Assembly: GCA_000433455.1 (NCBI GenBank) | Contig: HF992499.1 | Coordinates: forward strand, 49,944 to 113,943 | DNA from: Mycoplasma sp. CAG:877 | GTDB taxonomy: Bacteria; Bacillota_I; Bacilli_A; RF39; UBA660 | Length of the DNA: 64,000 nucleotides | Direction: 5' to 3' | In this document: positions 1-7,829 of the stretch, piece after piece | How the letters are laid out: each line of letters starts with the position of its first letter | Position numbering within the stretch: the first letter of the stretch is position 1 | Notes under the pieces: model-generated | Database searches by the model: none | The model's input: only the letters and a program-made list of their open reading frames with translations | What the model was told of the DNA's origin: nothing | Made by a program: the position numbers and the translations under genes

Positions 1-2
1 AT

Positions 3-1121
3 TTCCACCAAATAAATATCCTAAGTATTATATATAACTTATTTTTTGTTCCATACGTAAGTATCATTGTCTTTCCAATAACTATAGTAACTACCATTGC
101 ACCATTTCTATTACCAATATATGAACTACTAATAAAGATATTAGAAAATATCTCCCTAGCTCTTTCTAATATAAAGGTACTAACTCTTATCTTTCCAAGA
201 TTACATATCATAGTTTATTTATTGTATTATATTTTAATAATTATTTTTATAAAAGGACTACTATCAAAAAACAAAAAACAACTCTTACCATTATTCTTCT
301 TATTAATTATTCATTATACATATCCATACCTTAACAAAGATCTACTAATAGAAATGATAGACGTAGGGCAAGGAGATAGCTTAATCATTAGTTCTAAAAA
401 TAAAACTGTCTTAATAGATACTGGTGGCAAGGTAAAATATAAGCAAGAAGAGTGGCAAAAAACAAATAAAGACTCATCTATAGTTAAAAATATAACTATT
501 CCTCTCCTTAAAAGCAAAGGACTAAAGAAAATAGATTTTCTTATTATTACTCATGGGGATTACGACCACATGGGTGAAGCAATTAACTTAGTTAATAATT
601 TTAAAGTAAAAAAAGTTATATTTAACTGTGGTGAGTTTAATTATTTGGAAAAAGAATTAATTAAAGTATTAGACAAAAAGAAAATTAAATATTATTCATG
701 TATTAAAGAATTAAATATAGATAATAACAAACTATATTTTTTACAAACAAAAGAATATGATAATGAAAATGATAATTCAAATGTTATTTATACTGAACTT
801 GATGGTTATAGGTTTATGTTTATGGGAGACGCTGGAGTAGAAAAAGAGAAAGATATATTAAATAAATATAATATATCTGGTATTGATGTATTAAAAATTG
901 GACACCATGGAAGTAAAACAAGTAGTAGTAAAGAATTTATAAATGAAATAAATCCGAATTATTCCATTATTAGTGTTGGCAAAAACAACAGATATGGTCA
1001 TCCCAATAAAGAAGTATTAAATAATTTGAGTGATTCAAAAATATATAGGACAGATCAAGATGGTAGTATCATGTTTAAGATTAGGAATAATAAATTAAAA
1101 ATAAAGACTTGTAGTTCGTAG
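3..1121 (+). CDS. comEC: ComEC/Rec2 competence protein, C-terminal part (5' end outside window)
   Basis: The frame is open from base 3, so this is the 3' part of a longer gene. The first ~110 residues are hydrophobic and contain several membrane segments typical of the ComEC DNA-uptake channel. A metallo-beta-lactamase domain follows: the start motif is EMIDVGQGDSLII, the metal-binding motif THGDYDHMG lies near residue 184, and GHHGSK lies near residue 301. ComEC carries single-stranded DNA across the membrane during transformation, and the MBL domain is a proposed nuclease. The TTG at 222 is internal, not a start. Two further copies of the MBL-coding DNA lie downstream at about 2514 and 3563, so this 3' end probably replaced older ones. 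The family is certain; whether the gene is functional depends on sequence upstream of the window. Confidence 0.9.
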   Translation, partial: FHQINILSIIYNLFFVPYVSIIVFPITIVTTIAPFLLPIYELLIKILENISLALSNIKVLTLIFPRLHIIVYLLYYILIIIFIKGLLSKNKKQLLPLFFLLIIHYTYPYLNKDLLIEMIDVGQGDSLIISSKNKTVLIDTGGKVKYKQEEWQKTNKDSSIVKNITIPLLKSKGLKKIDFLIITHGDYDHMGEAINLVNNFKVKKVIFNCGEFNYLEKELIKVLDKKKIKYYSCIKELNIDNNKLYFLQTKEYDNENDNSNVIYTELDGYRFMFMGDAGVEKEKDILNKYNISGIDVLKIGHHGSKTSSSKEFINEINPNYSIISVGKNNRYGHPNKEVLNNLSDSKIYRTDQDGSIMFKIRNNKLKIKTCSS

Positions 1122-1137
1122 AAAGGAAGATGATAAA

Positions 1138-2457
1138 ACGAATGAAATAAAAGAATATACAGAGAAAGTATTTGAAGATATTAAACATATAGATGAACAA
1201 GGTAATGAATATTGGTTGGCAAGAGAATTAATGTCATTACTTGGATATAGTAAATGGGAAAGATTTTCTAATGCCATAGAATATGCAAAAACATCTTGTC
1301 TTAAAAGTGGATATAATACTAATGACCATTTTCCCGGGGTTGGGAAAATGGTTCAGATAGGTTCGAAAACAAAGAGAAAATTGTTAGATTATAGGCTATC
1401 AAGATATGCATGTTATCTAATTGTACAAAATGGTGATTCCAGAAAAGAAGCTATAGCTTTAGGTCAAACCTACTTTGCCATTCAAACAAGGAAACAAGAA
1501 CTATCTGAAAAAGAATATAATGAATTGACTGAGGATGAGAAAAGGTTGTATAGAAGAAATCAAGCAAGAAAAGGTAATTATAATTTAAATAAGACAGCAG
1601 TTAAAAGTGGAGTAAAAGACTTGGCTAGATTTCACAATGCAGGATATAAAGGACTATATAATGGCGAAACAGCAGATGATATATTTAAAAGAAAGAAATT
1701 AAGATATAGAGAAGATATATTAGATAATATGGGAAGTGAAGAACTTGCGGATAATATATTTAGAATTGCTCAAACTGATGCTAAATTAAAAAGAGATAAT
1801 GTAGATAATGAATATACTGCAAATTCTGTTCATTATGAAATAGGTAAAATAGTTAGAAAGGCAATTAAGGAAGCTGGTGGTACTATGCCAGAAGATTTAA
1901 CAACCCCAGAAAGAAGTTTAAAAGAAATAGAAAAAGGAAGAAAACATGATATAATAAATATAGGATGTGGTAACATGAAACAAGAGATTCTAGATTTATA
2001 TGACAATAATTTCAATAAACTTAATAAAACTATAATAAGAAGAGTTGATGAAATTCCAAATGGTACAAATATTATGCAATCATATATATTAATAAAAAAT
2101 GAAGATAAATATTTACTTGAACAAACAACCGAAAGAAATAATTATAAATGGGCAATTCCTGGTGGACATGTACTTAGTGGTGAAACTCCAGAAGTGGCAT
2201 TAAAAAGAGAATTAGAAGAAGAATTGGGAATAAGAAATATAAAATATAAAAAAGTTGATACAATAAAGTTCCCATATAATAATTATATATTTAATGTTTT
2301 TTATTCCAATACGATTGTTGATATAAATTTATTAAAATTACAACCTGATGAAGTAATAAAAGTAAAGTGGTATACAAAAGAAGAAATTTTAGAACTAATT
2401 GAAAATGACATGATTCCTAGAGGATATGCTTATATATTAAAAAATTACATGAAATAG
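1138..2457 (+). CDS. DinD/BRO-type DNA-damage-inducible protein fused to a NUDIX hydrolase; start codon apparently mutated (ACG)
   Basis: Residues 1-~270 match the DinD (damage-inducible protein D) family: FEDIKHIDEQGNEYWLAREL, GYSKWERF, KMVQIGSKTKRK, and LSRYACYLIVQNGDSRKEAI. From about residue 280 a complete NUDIX hydrolase follows, with its box GHVLSGETPEVALKRELEEE near residues 345-365. DinD homology begins upstream of the first usable start codon, the TTG at 1216. At 1138 an ACG sits at ideal spacing from the ribosome site AAGGAAG, in the context GGAAGATGATAAA-ACG. Other genes here have ATG in that place, so the start looks mutated from ATG to ACG. NUDIX enzymes hydrolyse nucleoside diphosphates linked to another group. 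An internal -10 (TATAAT near 1951), a GGATGTG ribosome site and the ATG at 1975 suggest the NUDIX part can be made alone. The DinD part may be dead. Confidence 0.75.
   Translation, partial: TNEIKEYTEKVFEDIKHIDEQGNEYWLARELMSLLGYSKWERFSNAIEYAKTSCLKSGYNTNDHFPGVGKMVQIGSKTKRKLLDYRLSRYACYLIVQNGDSRKEAIALGQTYFAIQTRKQELSEKEYNELTEDEKRLYRRNQARKGNYNLNKTAVKSGVKDLARFHNAGYKGLYNGETADDIFKRKKLRYREDILDNMGSEELADNIFRIAQTDAKLKRDNVDNEYTANSVHYEIGKIVRKAIKEAGGTMPEDLTTPERSLKEIEKGRKHDIINIGCGNMKQEILDLYDNNFNKLNKTIIRRVDEIPNGTNIMQSYILIKNEDKYLLEQTTERNNYKWAIPGGHVLSGETPEVALKRELEEELGIRNIKYKKVDTIKFPYNNYIFNVFYSNTIVDINLLKLQPDEVIKVKWYTKEEILELIENDMIPRGYAYILKNYMK
1949..1977 (+). promoter_or_regulatory. Internal -10 box, ribosome site and ATG of the NUDIX moiety
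   Basis: Inside the fused frame the sequence reads TGATATAATA, then GGATGTGG at 1963-1970, then ATG at 1975. The same arrangement precedes the free-standing gene at 2992. This is what remains of the promoter and translation start of a formerly separate NUDIX gene. Confidence 0.6.
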
Positions 2458-2480
2458 TGTGAATGCACTATTTTTTCTTT
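2452..2480 (+). terminator. Rho-independent terminator after the DinD-NUDIX gene
   Basis: AATAGTG (2453-2459) pairs with CACTATT (2466-2472) around a six-base loop and runs into T6. The stem overlaps the stop codon. A decayed copy of the same region, lacking the second arm, follows the gene ending at 3516. Confidence 0.75.
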
Positions 2481-2482
2481 GC

Positions 2483-2518
2483 TTAAATTCGACTTGCTTT
2501 TTGACAATCACCACATGG
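2483..2518 (+). repeat. Direct repeat copy 1 at the comEC-fragment junction
   Basis: These 36 bases are repeated at 3532-3567 with one difference (G/A at the 15th base). The repeat begins TTAAATTCGACTT and ends CACCACATGG, where the comEC-like fragment starts. With one extra A allowed for, its last third reads FLTITHGD in the comEC frame, so it is partly comEC sequence with a shared frameshift. Confidence 0.85.
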
Positions 2519-2680
2519 AGATTACGACCACATGGGTGAAGCTATAAACCTCATCAATAATTTTAAAGTAGAAAAGGTAATCTTTAATTGTGGTGAATTT
2601 AATGATTTAGAACAAGAATTAATTAAAGTATTAGACAAAAAGAAAATTAAATATTATTCACGTATTAAAGAATTAAATAA
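2514..2680 (+). pseudogene. comEC 3' fragment, displaced copy B
   Basis: This DNA is closely similar to comEC from the HGDYDHMG codons (compare 552 onward) through ELIKVLDKKKIKYYS to KELN, with long identical stretches. It then stops abruptly. It has no start codon and is cut at both ends: by the direct repeat on the left and by a YhcG remnant on the right. Its closeness to the in-frame copy suggests a recent duplication or replacement. Confidence 0.85.
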
Positions 2681-2683
2681 AGT

Positions 2684-2962
2684 GAATATCCAATTAAATT
2701 AGGTAATAGATACAACTATATTGATTTATTACTTTATAATATTAAATATAGGTGTTATGTAGTCATAGAATTAAAGATAACAGAACTTAAGAAAGATCAT
2801 GCTGGACAAATTATGACTTATATGAATTATATAGATAAGAATATAAAAACTATTGAAGAAAATGATACAGTAGGAATTATTATTTTCAAACAAGATAATA
2901 AATATGTAATTAAATATTGCTCTGATGAGAGAATAATTGCTAGAGAATATGAATTAGTGTGA
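2684..2962 (+). pseudogene. C-terminal remnant of a YhcG/DUF1016 PD-(D/E)XK nuclease
   Basis: One open frame of 92 codons has no start. It reads YPIKLGNRYNYIDLLLYN, then CYVVIELKITELKKDHAGQI, then ending DERIIAREYELV. This matches the end of the DUF1016 (YhcG) nuclease domain, including the Asp and the E-x-K active-site elements. The N-terminal two thirds are missing, and the frame directly abuts comEC fragment B. YhcG-type proteins are frequent cargo next to restriction-modification and defence genes. The family assignment comes from motif recognition. Confidence 0.7.
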
Positions 2963-2991
2963 TATAATAGATACTAATTGGATGTGGTTTT

Positions 2992-3516
2992 ATGAAGAAA
3001 ACAATAAATGGAAGTAGAATAGAATTTTGGAATGAAAGTACTAATGAGATAGTAATGTATATAGATTATCCTACTGATGAATGTATATGGTATTTTAAAG
3101 ATAGTAATGAAATTATCATAACGGATGACATGGAAATATTTGAACCATTAAAACAATTAATGTCACAACAGTATATTTTTAATGAAGATGAGATACTAAA
3201 AAGTTATAAAAATAATAACAAGTTAGTTTGGTATAGTGATTGTTACTATAATCCAGATGATGAATGGAGTAGAAAAAATGTTAGTTATTTAACTATTATT
3301 TATGAAAATAACACTATAAAACTAAAATGCATAAAGCCACTTGATGAAATAATAGAAAGAAGAACTAAATCACATGTTATAGGATTTTCTCCACTGGGTA
3401 ATGGGAAATACACTAAAAATGTAAAAACAGGCATGACACTACAGGATGACTTTGTTATAAATGTTTATCAAGAATTAATAAAAGAGAAAAAAGTTAAAGA
3501 ATTACATAAAAAATAG
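2992..3516 (+). CDS. Hypothetical protein, 174 residues
   Basis: I do not recognise this protein. It is soluble and acidic, rich in Trp and Tyr near the N-terminus (IDYPTDECIWYF, NNNKLVWYSDCYYNPDDEW), with no signal peptide or membrane segment. It has a good -10 box (TATAAT near 2964) and ribosome site (GGATGTGG), so it is probably expressed on its own. It lies between the YhcG remnant and the third comEC fragment, in the accessory patch. A small immunity or orphan defence-associated protein is possible, but nothing in the sequence proves it. Confidence 0.7.
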   Translation: MKKTINGSRIEFWNESTNEIVMYIDYPTDECIWYFKDSNEIIITDDMEIFEPLKQLMSQQYIFNEDEILKSYKNNNKLVWYSDCYYNPDDEWSRKNVSYLTIIYENNTIKLKCIKPLDEIIERRTKSHVIGFSPLGNGKYTKNVKTGMTLQDDFVINVYQELIKEKKVKELHKK

Positions 3517-3531
3517 TGTTATTCTTTTTGT

Positions 3532-3567
3532 TTAAATTCGACTTACTTTTTGACAATCACCACATGG
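3532..3567 (+). repeat. Direct repeat copy 2 at the comEC-fragment junction
   Basis: This is the second copy of the 36-base repeat at 2483-2518 (35 of 36 bases identical). The shared block extends upstream, with gaps, to the stop codon of the preceding gene in both places (AAATAGTGT). Both copies therefore come from one ancestral junction. Confidence 0.85.
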
Positions 3568-4095
3568 TGATTTTGATCATATGGGAGCGGCTATTAATTT
3601 AATTAATAGTTTCAAAGTAAAGGCCGTTATTTTTAATTGTGGAAGGTATAATTACTTAGAACGAAAATTGATTAAAGTCTTAAAGAAAAAAAGCATTCCT
3701 TATTATAGTTGTATAGATGAATTAAATCTATCTCAGTACAACTTACAATTTCTAAATACTAAAGAATATGACAATGAAAATGATAACTCCAATGTAATAT
3801 ATCTAAATTATGATAATTATCAATTTTTATTTATGGGCGATGCTGGTATCGAAAAGGAAAAAGATATTTTAGATGCGTATTCTCTAGAAGATATTGACTT
3901 TTTAAAAGTAGGACACCATAGTTCAAATATCTCATCTAGCGAAGATTTTATAAATGTATTAATCCAAACTATAGTTTAATCAGTGTCGGTGAAAATAATA
4001 AATATGGACATCCCAAAGAATCAGTATTAGATGAGTTAAATAATAGTAAGATTTATAGGACGGATTTCGATGGAAGCATTGAAAAAAGTAAATAA
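3563..4095 (+). pseudogene. comEC 3' fragment, displaced copy C (frameshifted)
   Basis: This is the complete MBL 3' end of a comEC gene without any start: HGDFDHMGAAINLINSFKV, NCGRYNYLERKL, EYDNENDNSNVIY, FMGDAGIEKEKDIL, GHHSSN. One inserted base near 3958-3965 shifts the frame. Beyond it the sequence continues as NPNYSLISVGENNKYGHPKE and IYRTDFDGSIEKSK, stopping near 4095. It is more diverged from the intact copy than fragment B, so it is probably the oldest or a different allele. The open frame from 3581 to 3979 is only the unshifted part of this relic. Confidence 0.85.
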
Positions 4096-4191
4096 AAAGG
4101 GTTATAAAACTGAAAAACTGCATCATAGAAAATATAGAAACTTAAAATAAAATATTATTCAATATGATATAATAAAAGCAGGAGAAAAAAT

Positions 4192-4578
4192 ATGTTAAAA
4201 ATTAATAATGTAAAATATGAAAATATAACACCTGAAATTGACTTTACTCCATACGAGCTTGTTAGAGAAGGAAACCTAAATAAAGTAAATGCTCTCTACA
4301 TAACTTGCGAAGAAAAAACATTCCAACTAGACATTGAAACAACATATGACATCGAAGAGATGAGAAAGTTACATAAAAATGAATCAAAAGATATTTCAAA
4401 ATATATACTTGGCTTACCATATAAAGATATAAACGGTTGGATGTATCTAACCAATGAATGCCATTGTACAATTCAAAAGATATCAAGCAAAGTTTACAAT
4501 ATAAAACTAACCGGGAATTTTGAAGAATGTAATGAAATACTTAATATCGAATTTGACCATATCTTTGAAATTAAATAA
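4192..4578 (+). CDS. Hypothetical protein, 128 residues
   Basis: I do not recognise a family. The protein is small, soluble and acidic, with alternating strand-like segments (ALYITCEEKTFQLDIET, NIKLTGNFEECNEILNIEFDHIFEIK) and no signal peptide. A -10 box (TATAAT near 4166) and AGGAG ribosome site precede the ATG. It starts the normal chromosomal series after the comEC patch and is followed 33 bases later by the HAD gene, with which it may be co-transcribed. Confidence 0.7.
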   Translation: MLKINNVKYENITPEIDFTPYELVREGNLNKVNALYITCEEKTFQLDIETTYDIEEMRKLHKNESKDISKYILGLPYKDINGWMYLTNECHCTIQKISSKVYNIKLTGNFEECNEILNIEFDHIFEIK

Positions 4579-4611
4579 TTGTTAATATAATATTAAGAAA
4601 GGAAGACTATT

Positions 4612-5148
4612 ATGAAGTGCATATTCTTAGACTTTGATGGCGTAATTAATAATTGGGAACACTTTGAAGGTGTAGCACCTGAAAACGCTAACATTTTAAA
4701 AAGAATTATAGAAATATCCGGTGCCAAAGTAGTTGTGACTTCTAGTAATAAATATTGTCTTCAACGAAAGCCTCATACATATTATTATGCTTCCAAATTT
4801 TATAATGTCTATGCAAAATCCTTAAACGACCTTGGCATAGAAATTTTTGCACTAACGCCAGATGAAAATTCTAATAGGAGTCTAGAAATTAAAAAGTACC
4901 TTGCAGCCAATAACGTAGAAGAGTATGTAATTTTAGATGATGAACTAGTCGATCGAACTTTGCAACCTCATCAGGTCTTCATAGATTTGTATCAAGGCCT
5001 TCAAGAAGAACATCTTGCTCCTTCATTGAAAATTTTAAATGGACAATTAGGATTTTATACAACCAATTACAATCGTGAAGAGCAACCCATAGAATTAGTT
5101 AAAAGAATAAATGCTCATTATAGTAAAAACAATTATAGACAACAATAA
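4612..5148 (+). CDS. HAD-superfamily protein of the HAD_SAK (RNA-repair-associated) type
   Basis: The N-terminal motif FLDFDGVINN supplies the catalytic Asp pair of a HAD phosphohydrolase (D8 and D10). VVVTSSNKY is motif II, and YVILDDELVDR is the acidic motif IV. This short form with VVVTSS resembles the HAD domain of 'Swiss Army Knife' RNA-repair proteins, here free-standing at 178 residues. A 2',3'-phosphate or nucleotide phosphatase role is possible, but the substrate cannot be read from the sequence. The start follows AAGAAAGGAAG. Confidence 0.75.
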   Translation: MKCIFLDFDGVINNWEHFEGVAPENANILKRIIEISGAKVVVTSSNKYCLQRKPHTYYYASKFYNVYAKSLNDLGIEIFALTPDENSNRSLEIKKYLAANNVEEYVILDDELVDRTLQPHQVFIDLYQGLQEEHLAPSLKILNGQLGFYTTNYNREEQPIELVKRINAHYSKNNYRQQ

Positions 5149-5184
5149 CAAATTTAGTTAAAATATAAATGTGTGGTGATAAAT

Positions 5185-6090
5185 ATGAAAAGCATTAATA
5201 ATGTAATAGAACAAGCTGATGATGTAGCTTTAACTCATTCTTTTCAAGATGCTTGTAGCAATAAAGAATTTTATGATTATGCATTCTCTTTAAATGTTAA
5301 CGAAGAAGTATTGAAAAAGTACACATCTCGCTTAGAAGACTGTTTTGATGAGTATAAAAACTGCCAAAATTGCCAGAATCTTAGCGAATGTAAAAATAAA
5401 GTACAAGGTTATAAATATACACCAGAAAAAGACCATGAACTAATAAACTTTTCTTATGTAGCTTGTAAAAAATTAGAAAAAAAACTTCATGACACGGCTT
5501 ATCAAGCAAATATAGAAGTATTTGAAATGCCAAAAGATATAAAAGAGGCAACTTTAAAAAATCTATATAAAGACGATAAAGCACGCTTACCAGTAATAAA
5601 GTATTTTAAAGAATTCATTGATAACTATTCCAATGAGGAAAAGCCAAAAGGCTTATATTTAACTGGTTCTTTTGGTTCAGGAAAAACATACCTAGTTGCA
5701 GCACTATTTAATGAAATGGCTAAAAAAGGTGTTAAAAGTGCTTTGATTTATTATCCTGAATTTCTAAGAAGTTTAAAGTCTTCTTTTCAATCAAACTATA
5801 ATGAAAAATTCGACTATATCAAAAAGGCTCCATTACTATTACTTGATGACATTGGAGCAGAAAATTGCAGTGCTTGGTCAAGAGACGAAGTTCTAGGACC
5901 AATACTTCAGTATCGTATGGAAAGTCACTTACCAACATTTTTTACTTCAAACCTAACTATGGATGAACTAGAAACAGCTTTAGCAATTACATCATCACCT
6001 GCTGACAAGGTCAAAGCTAGAAGAATTATAGAAAGAATAAAACAATTGACAATAACAATAGAATTAATTAGCAAAAACAGAAGACAATAG
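5185..6090 (+). CDS. dnaI: Primosomal protein DnaI, replicative helicase loader
   Basis: DnaI is an AAA+ ATPase that loads the replicative helicase onto DNA. The N-terminal part carries a cysteine cluster (CFDEYKNCQNCQNLSEC, residues ~45-65) like the zinc-binding domain of Bacillus DnaI. The C-terminal part has Walker A GSFGSGKT near residue 162 and Walker B LLLLDDIGAE near residue 215. The ATG at 5185 is preferred to the GTG at 5173 because GTGGTGAT just upstream is its ribosome site. About 300 residues is normal for the family. DnaB or DnaC partners are not in the window. Confidence 0.9.
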   Translation: MKSINNVIEQADDVALTHSFQDACSNKEFYDYAFSLNVNEEVLKKYTSRLEDCFDEYKNCQNCQNLSECKNKVQGYKYTPEKDHELINFSYVACKKLEKKLHDTAYQANIEVFEMPKDIKEATLKNLYKDDKARLPVIKYFKEFIDNYSNEEKPKGLYLTGSFGSGKTYLVAALFNEMAKKGVKSALIYYPEFLRSLKSSFQSNYNEKFDYIKKAPLLLLDDIGAENCSAWSRDEVLGPILQYRMESHLPTFFTSNLTMDELETALAITSSPADKVKARRIIERIKQLTITIELISKNRRQ

Positions 6091-6108
6091 AGTTGATTCT
6101 GTTTTTTC
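6073..6108 (+). terminator. Terminator after dnaI
   Basis: AAAAACAGAA (6073-6082) pairs perfectly with TTCTGTTTTT (6097-6106) across a 14-base loop, followed by T. Confidence 0.8.
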
Positions 6109-6136
6109 TTGACAAAAACTTTAAAGTTCATATAAT
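6109..6136 (+). promoter_or_regulatory. Sigma-A-type promoter of the M23 peptidase gene
   Basis: TTGACA at 6109-6114, a 16-base spacer, and TATAAT at 6131-6136. The start codon follows 24 bases later behind GGAGTGAT. Confidence 0.8.
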
Positions 6137-6159
6137 AAATACTACTTTGGAGTGATTAT

Positions 6160-6918
6160 ATGCAGGAAAGTAGTGAAAAGGAAAAAATAATAAAAGCATC
6201 AATGATAATTCTTGCTATAGCAATAGTTCTTTTCTTAACTAAAGAAACAGAACTAGATAGCAAATCATTTTCATTGTCTTATAAATCAATTAATATTAAA
6301 AATATTTCGACAGTAGAAATAGCTGAAAAAATGGGTTACCAAGATGCTAATGTATATACAGAAACTAACAAAACTAAAACAGAGGTTGTAGAAACACCTC
6401 AAACTCAAGAACCAGAAAAAGTAAGTAATCCTGTTGTCATCCAGCAACCAACTTGGCGTCTTCCTGTAGAAAGAGGAACTATTTCAAGTTGGCCTAGATA
6501 TAATCACGTAGCTCTAGACATTACAAGTCCAAGAGGAGTGTATGAAACAATATATCCTGTTGCTGATGGAGTTATATCTGGAATCTACACCGACGGTTAT
6601 GGTGGAAAAGTCTTAACAATTCACCATGTCATAAATGGAATAAATTACACATCGCAATACGTTCACTTCTCATCTTATGCCCCAAATCTATATGTTGGAA
6701 AACCAGTAACCATAAATGATAGTATCGGTCAAATGGGAGCAACCGGTTGGGCAACTGGAATTCATCTGCATGTAACAGTTTTAGATTGTTCGTTGTTTAA
6801 CGATGCTAACTGTTCTGATACTGGTAAGTTCTTAAGATATGCAAATAGAAGATATTCTGAAGGTTTTTATGGTCTAAGTAGTTTAATGCAAGTACCATAT
6901 TCTTGGTATAGTAGATAG
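6160..6918 (+). CDS. Membrane-anchored M23 (LytM-type) peptidase
   Basis: An N-terminal membrane segment (ASMIILAIAIVLFL, residues 13-27) is followed by a ~60-residue linker and then a LytM/M23 zinc peptidase domain. The metal-binding motifs are HVALD (HxxxD, near residue 118) and HLHV (HxH, near residue 204), so all ligands are present. Such enzymes cut peptide cross-bridges in peptidoglycan. The one-segment anchor plus M23 domain resembles SpoIIQ and related envelope proteins, but the sequence does not decide between a vegetative and a sporulation role. It stands alone between its own promoter and the T-box. Confidence 0.85.
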   Translation: MQESSEKEKIIKASMIILAIAIVLFLTKETELDSKSFSLSYKSINIKNISTVEIAEKMGYQDANVYTETNKTKTEVVETPQTQEPEKVSNPVVIQQPTWRLPVERGTISSWPRYNHVALDITSPRGVYETIYPVADGVISGIYTDGYGGKVLTIHHVINGINYTSQYVHFSSYAPNLYVGKPVTINDSIGQMGATGWATGIHLHVTVLDCSLFNDANCSDTGKFLRYANRRYSEGFYGLSSLMQVPYSWYSR

Positions 6919-6935
6919 AAATTTCTACCAATCTA

Positions 6936-7185
6936 TTGCAAAAACCAGAAAAAGTGTTATAATTATCTACGTAAACTTAATTACATTGACAAAGGACACG
7001 ATAAATTAAGTAATTTTTAAAGAGAGTTCATGGCAGGTGAAAATGAATAAAATCTTAATTTATTACTACCTTTAGAGTAGAATTATTAAAAGTAATTCCG
7101 GGTAAAACCGTTATCTAAATGAGAAAAACAAAGGATGGTACCGTGCTTAGCACTCCTGTACTATCCTTTTTATTTTTTTCGAATA
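6936..7185 (+). promoter_or_regulatory. T-box riboswitch (threonine) upstream of MBL hydrolase and thrS
   Basis: The promoter is TTGCAA (6936-6941), a 16-base spacer and TATAAT (6958-6963). The leader contains the AGAGAG motif (7020-7026) and GGCAGGTGAAAATG in stem I. A specifier region TTACTACCTTTAGAG near 7063-7076 includes the Thr codon ACC. The conserved T-box AAGGATGGTACCGTG is at 7131-7145. The terminator pairs AAAGGATGGTAC with GTACTATCCTTT and ends in a T-run. Uncharged threonyl-tRNA should stabilise the antiterminator and switch on the two genes downstream. This is consistent with thrS being the second gene. Confidence 0.92.
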
Positions 7186-7199
7186 AGGAGAGTGATGTT

Positions 7200-7817
7200 A
7201 TGCAAATAGAAGTCTTTACACAATCGGCTATAAAAATTACTTCAACCAAGAAAATTTATTTTGACCCATATCAAATAAAAGATAAATATCACGATGCAGA
7301 TTATATTTTTATAACCCACGATCATTATGATCACTATGATGAAGAATCTATTAAAAACATTCTAAAAGAAGCAACATTCATAATTGTTCCAGAATGTCTA
7401 GAGGATAGAGTAAAGAATATAACAAAAAACTATATAACGGTACTTCCAGAGAAAAGTTATAGTGTAGGAGAACTTTCTTTTGAAACTATTCCTTCATATA
7501 ACACCAACAAGCCATTTCATCCCAAGGAAAAACTTTATGTAGGTTACAAATTAAAAATAGAAGATAAATATTTCTACATCATGGGAGATACAGATGTAAC
7601 TAATGAAGCTCTAAAAGTGAAATGTGACATTTGTTTTGTACCAATAGGTGGAACTTACACAATGAATGTTAAAGAAGCAGCTGACTATATTAATACTATT
7701 AGTCCGAAACTTGCTATACCAATTCATTATGGAAGTATTGTTGGGGATATTAATCTATATAAAGAATTTATAGAGCTAATAAACCCAAGTATAAAAGTAG
7801 AAGCATATATAAAATAG
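7200..7817 (+). CDS. Metallo-beta-lactamase-fold hydrolase (UPF0173/UlaG-like)
   Basis: The MBL motif HDHYDH lies near residue 40, with further metal ligands at MGDTD near residue 124 and PIHYGS near residue 183. The 205-residue length fits the small UPF0173 metal-dependent hydrolases. The substrate is unknown. The ATG at 7200 is chosen because it follows AAGGAGAGTG, and the upstream in-frame ATG at 7119 lies inside the T-box RNA. The gene is the first in a T-box-controlled unit with thrS 12 bases downstream, so it should respond to threonyl-tRNA charging. Confidence 0.85.
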   Translation: MQIEVFTQSAIKITSTKKIYFDPYQIKDKYHDADYIFITHDHYDHYDEESIKNILKEATFIIVPECLEDRVKNITKNYITVLPEKSYSVGELSFETIPSYNTNKPFHPKEKLYVGYKLKIEDKYFYIMGDTDVTNEALKVKCDICFVPIGGTYTMNVKEAADYINTISPKLAIPIHYGSIVGDINLYKEFIELINPSIKVEAYIK

Positions 7818-7829
7818 GAGGAAAATAAA

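Noticed and set aside
3581..3979. A 132-residue MBL-like protein as a real gene
   Set aside because: It begins inside the HGDFDHMG motif, lacks a start signal and loses its frame; it is a displaced comEC end.
6916..6927. Palindrome TAGAAATTTCTA after the M23 gene as a terminator
   Set aside because: Short, without a loop or T-run; it is more likely chance AT-rich symmetry.
7119..7199. N-terminal extension of the MBL hydrolase starting at ATG 7119
   Set aside because: It lies inside the T-box terminator and has no ribosome site; ATG 7200 follows AAGGAGAGTG.
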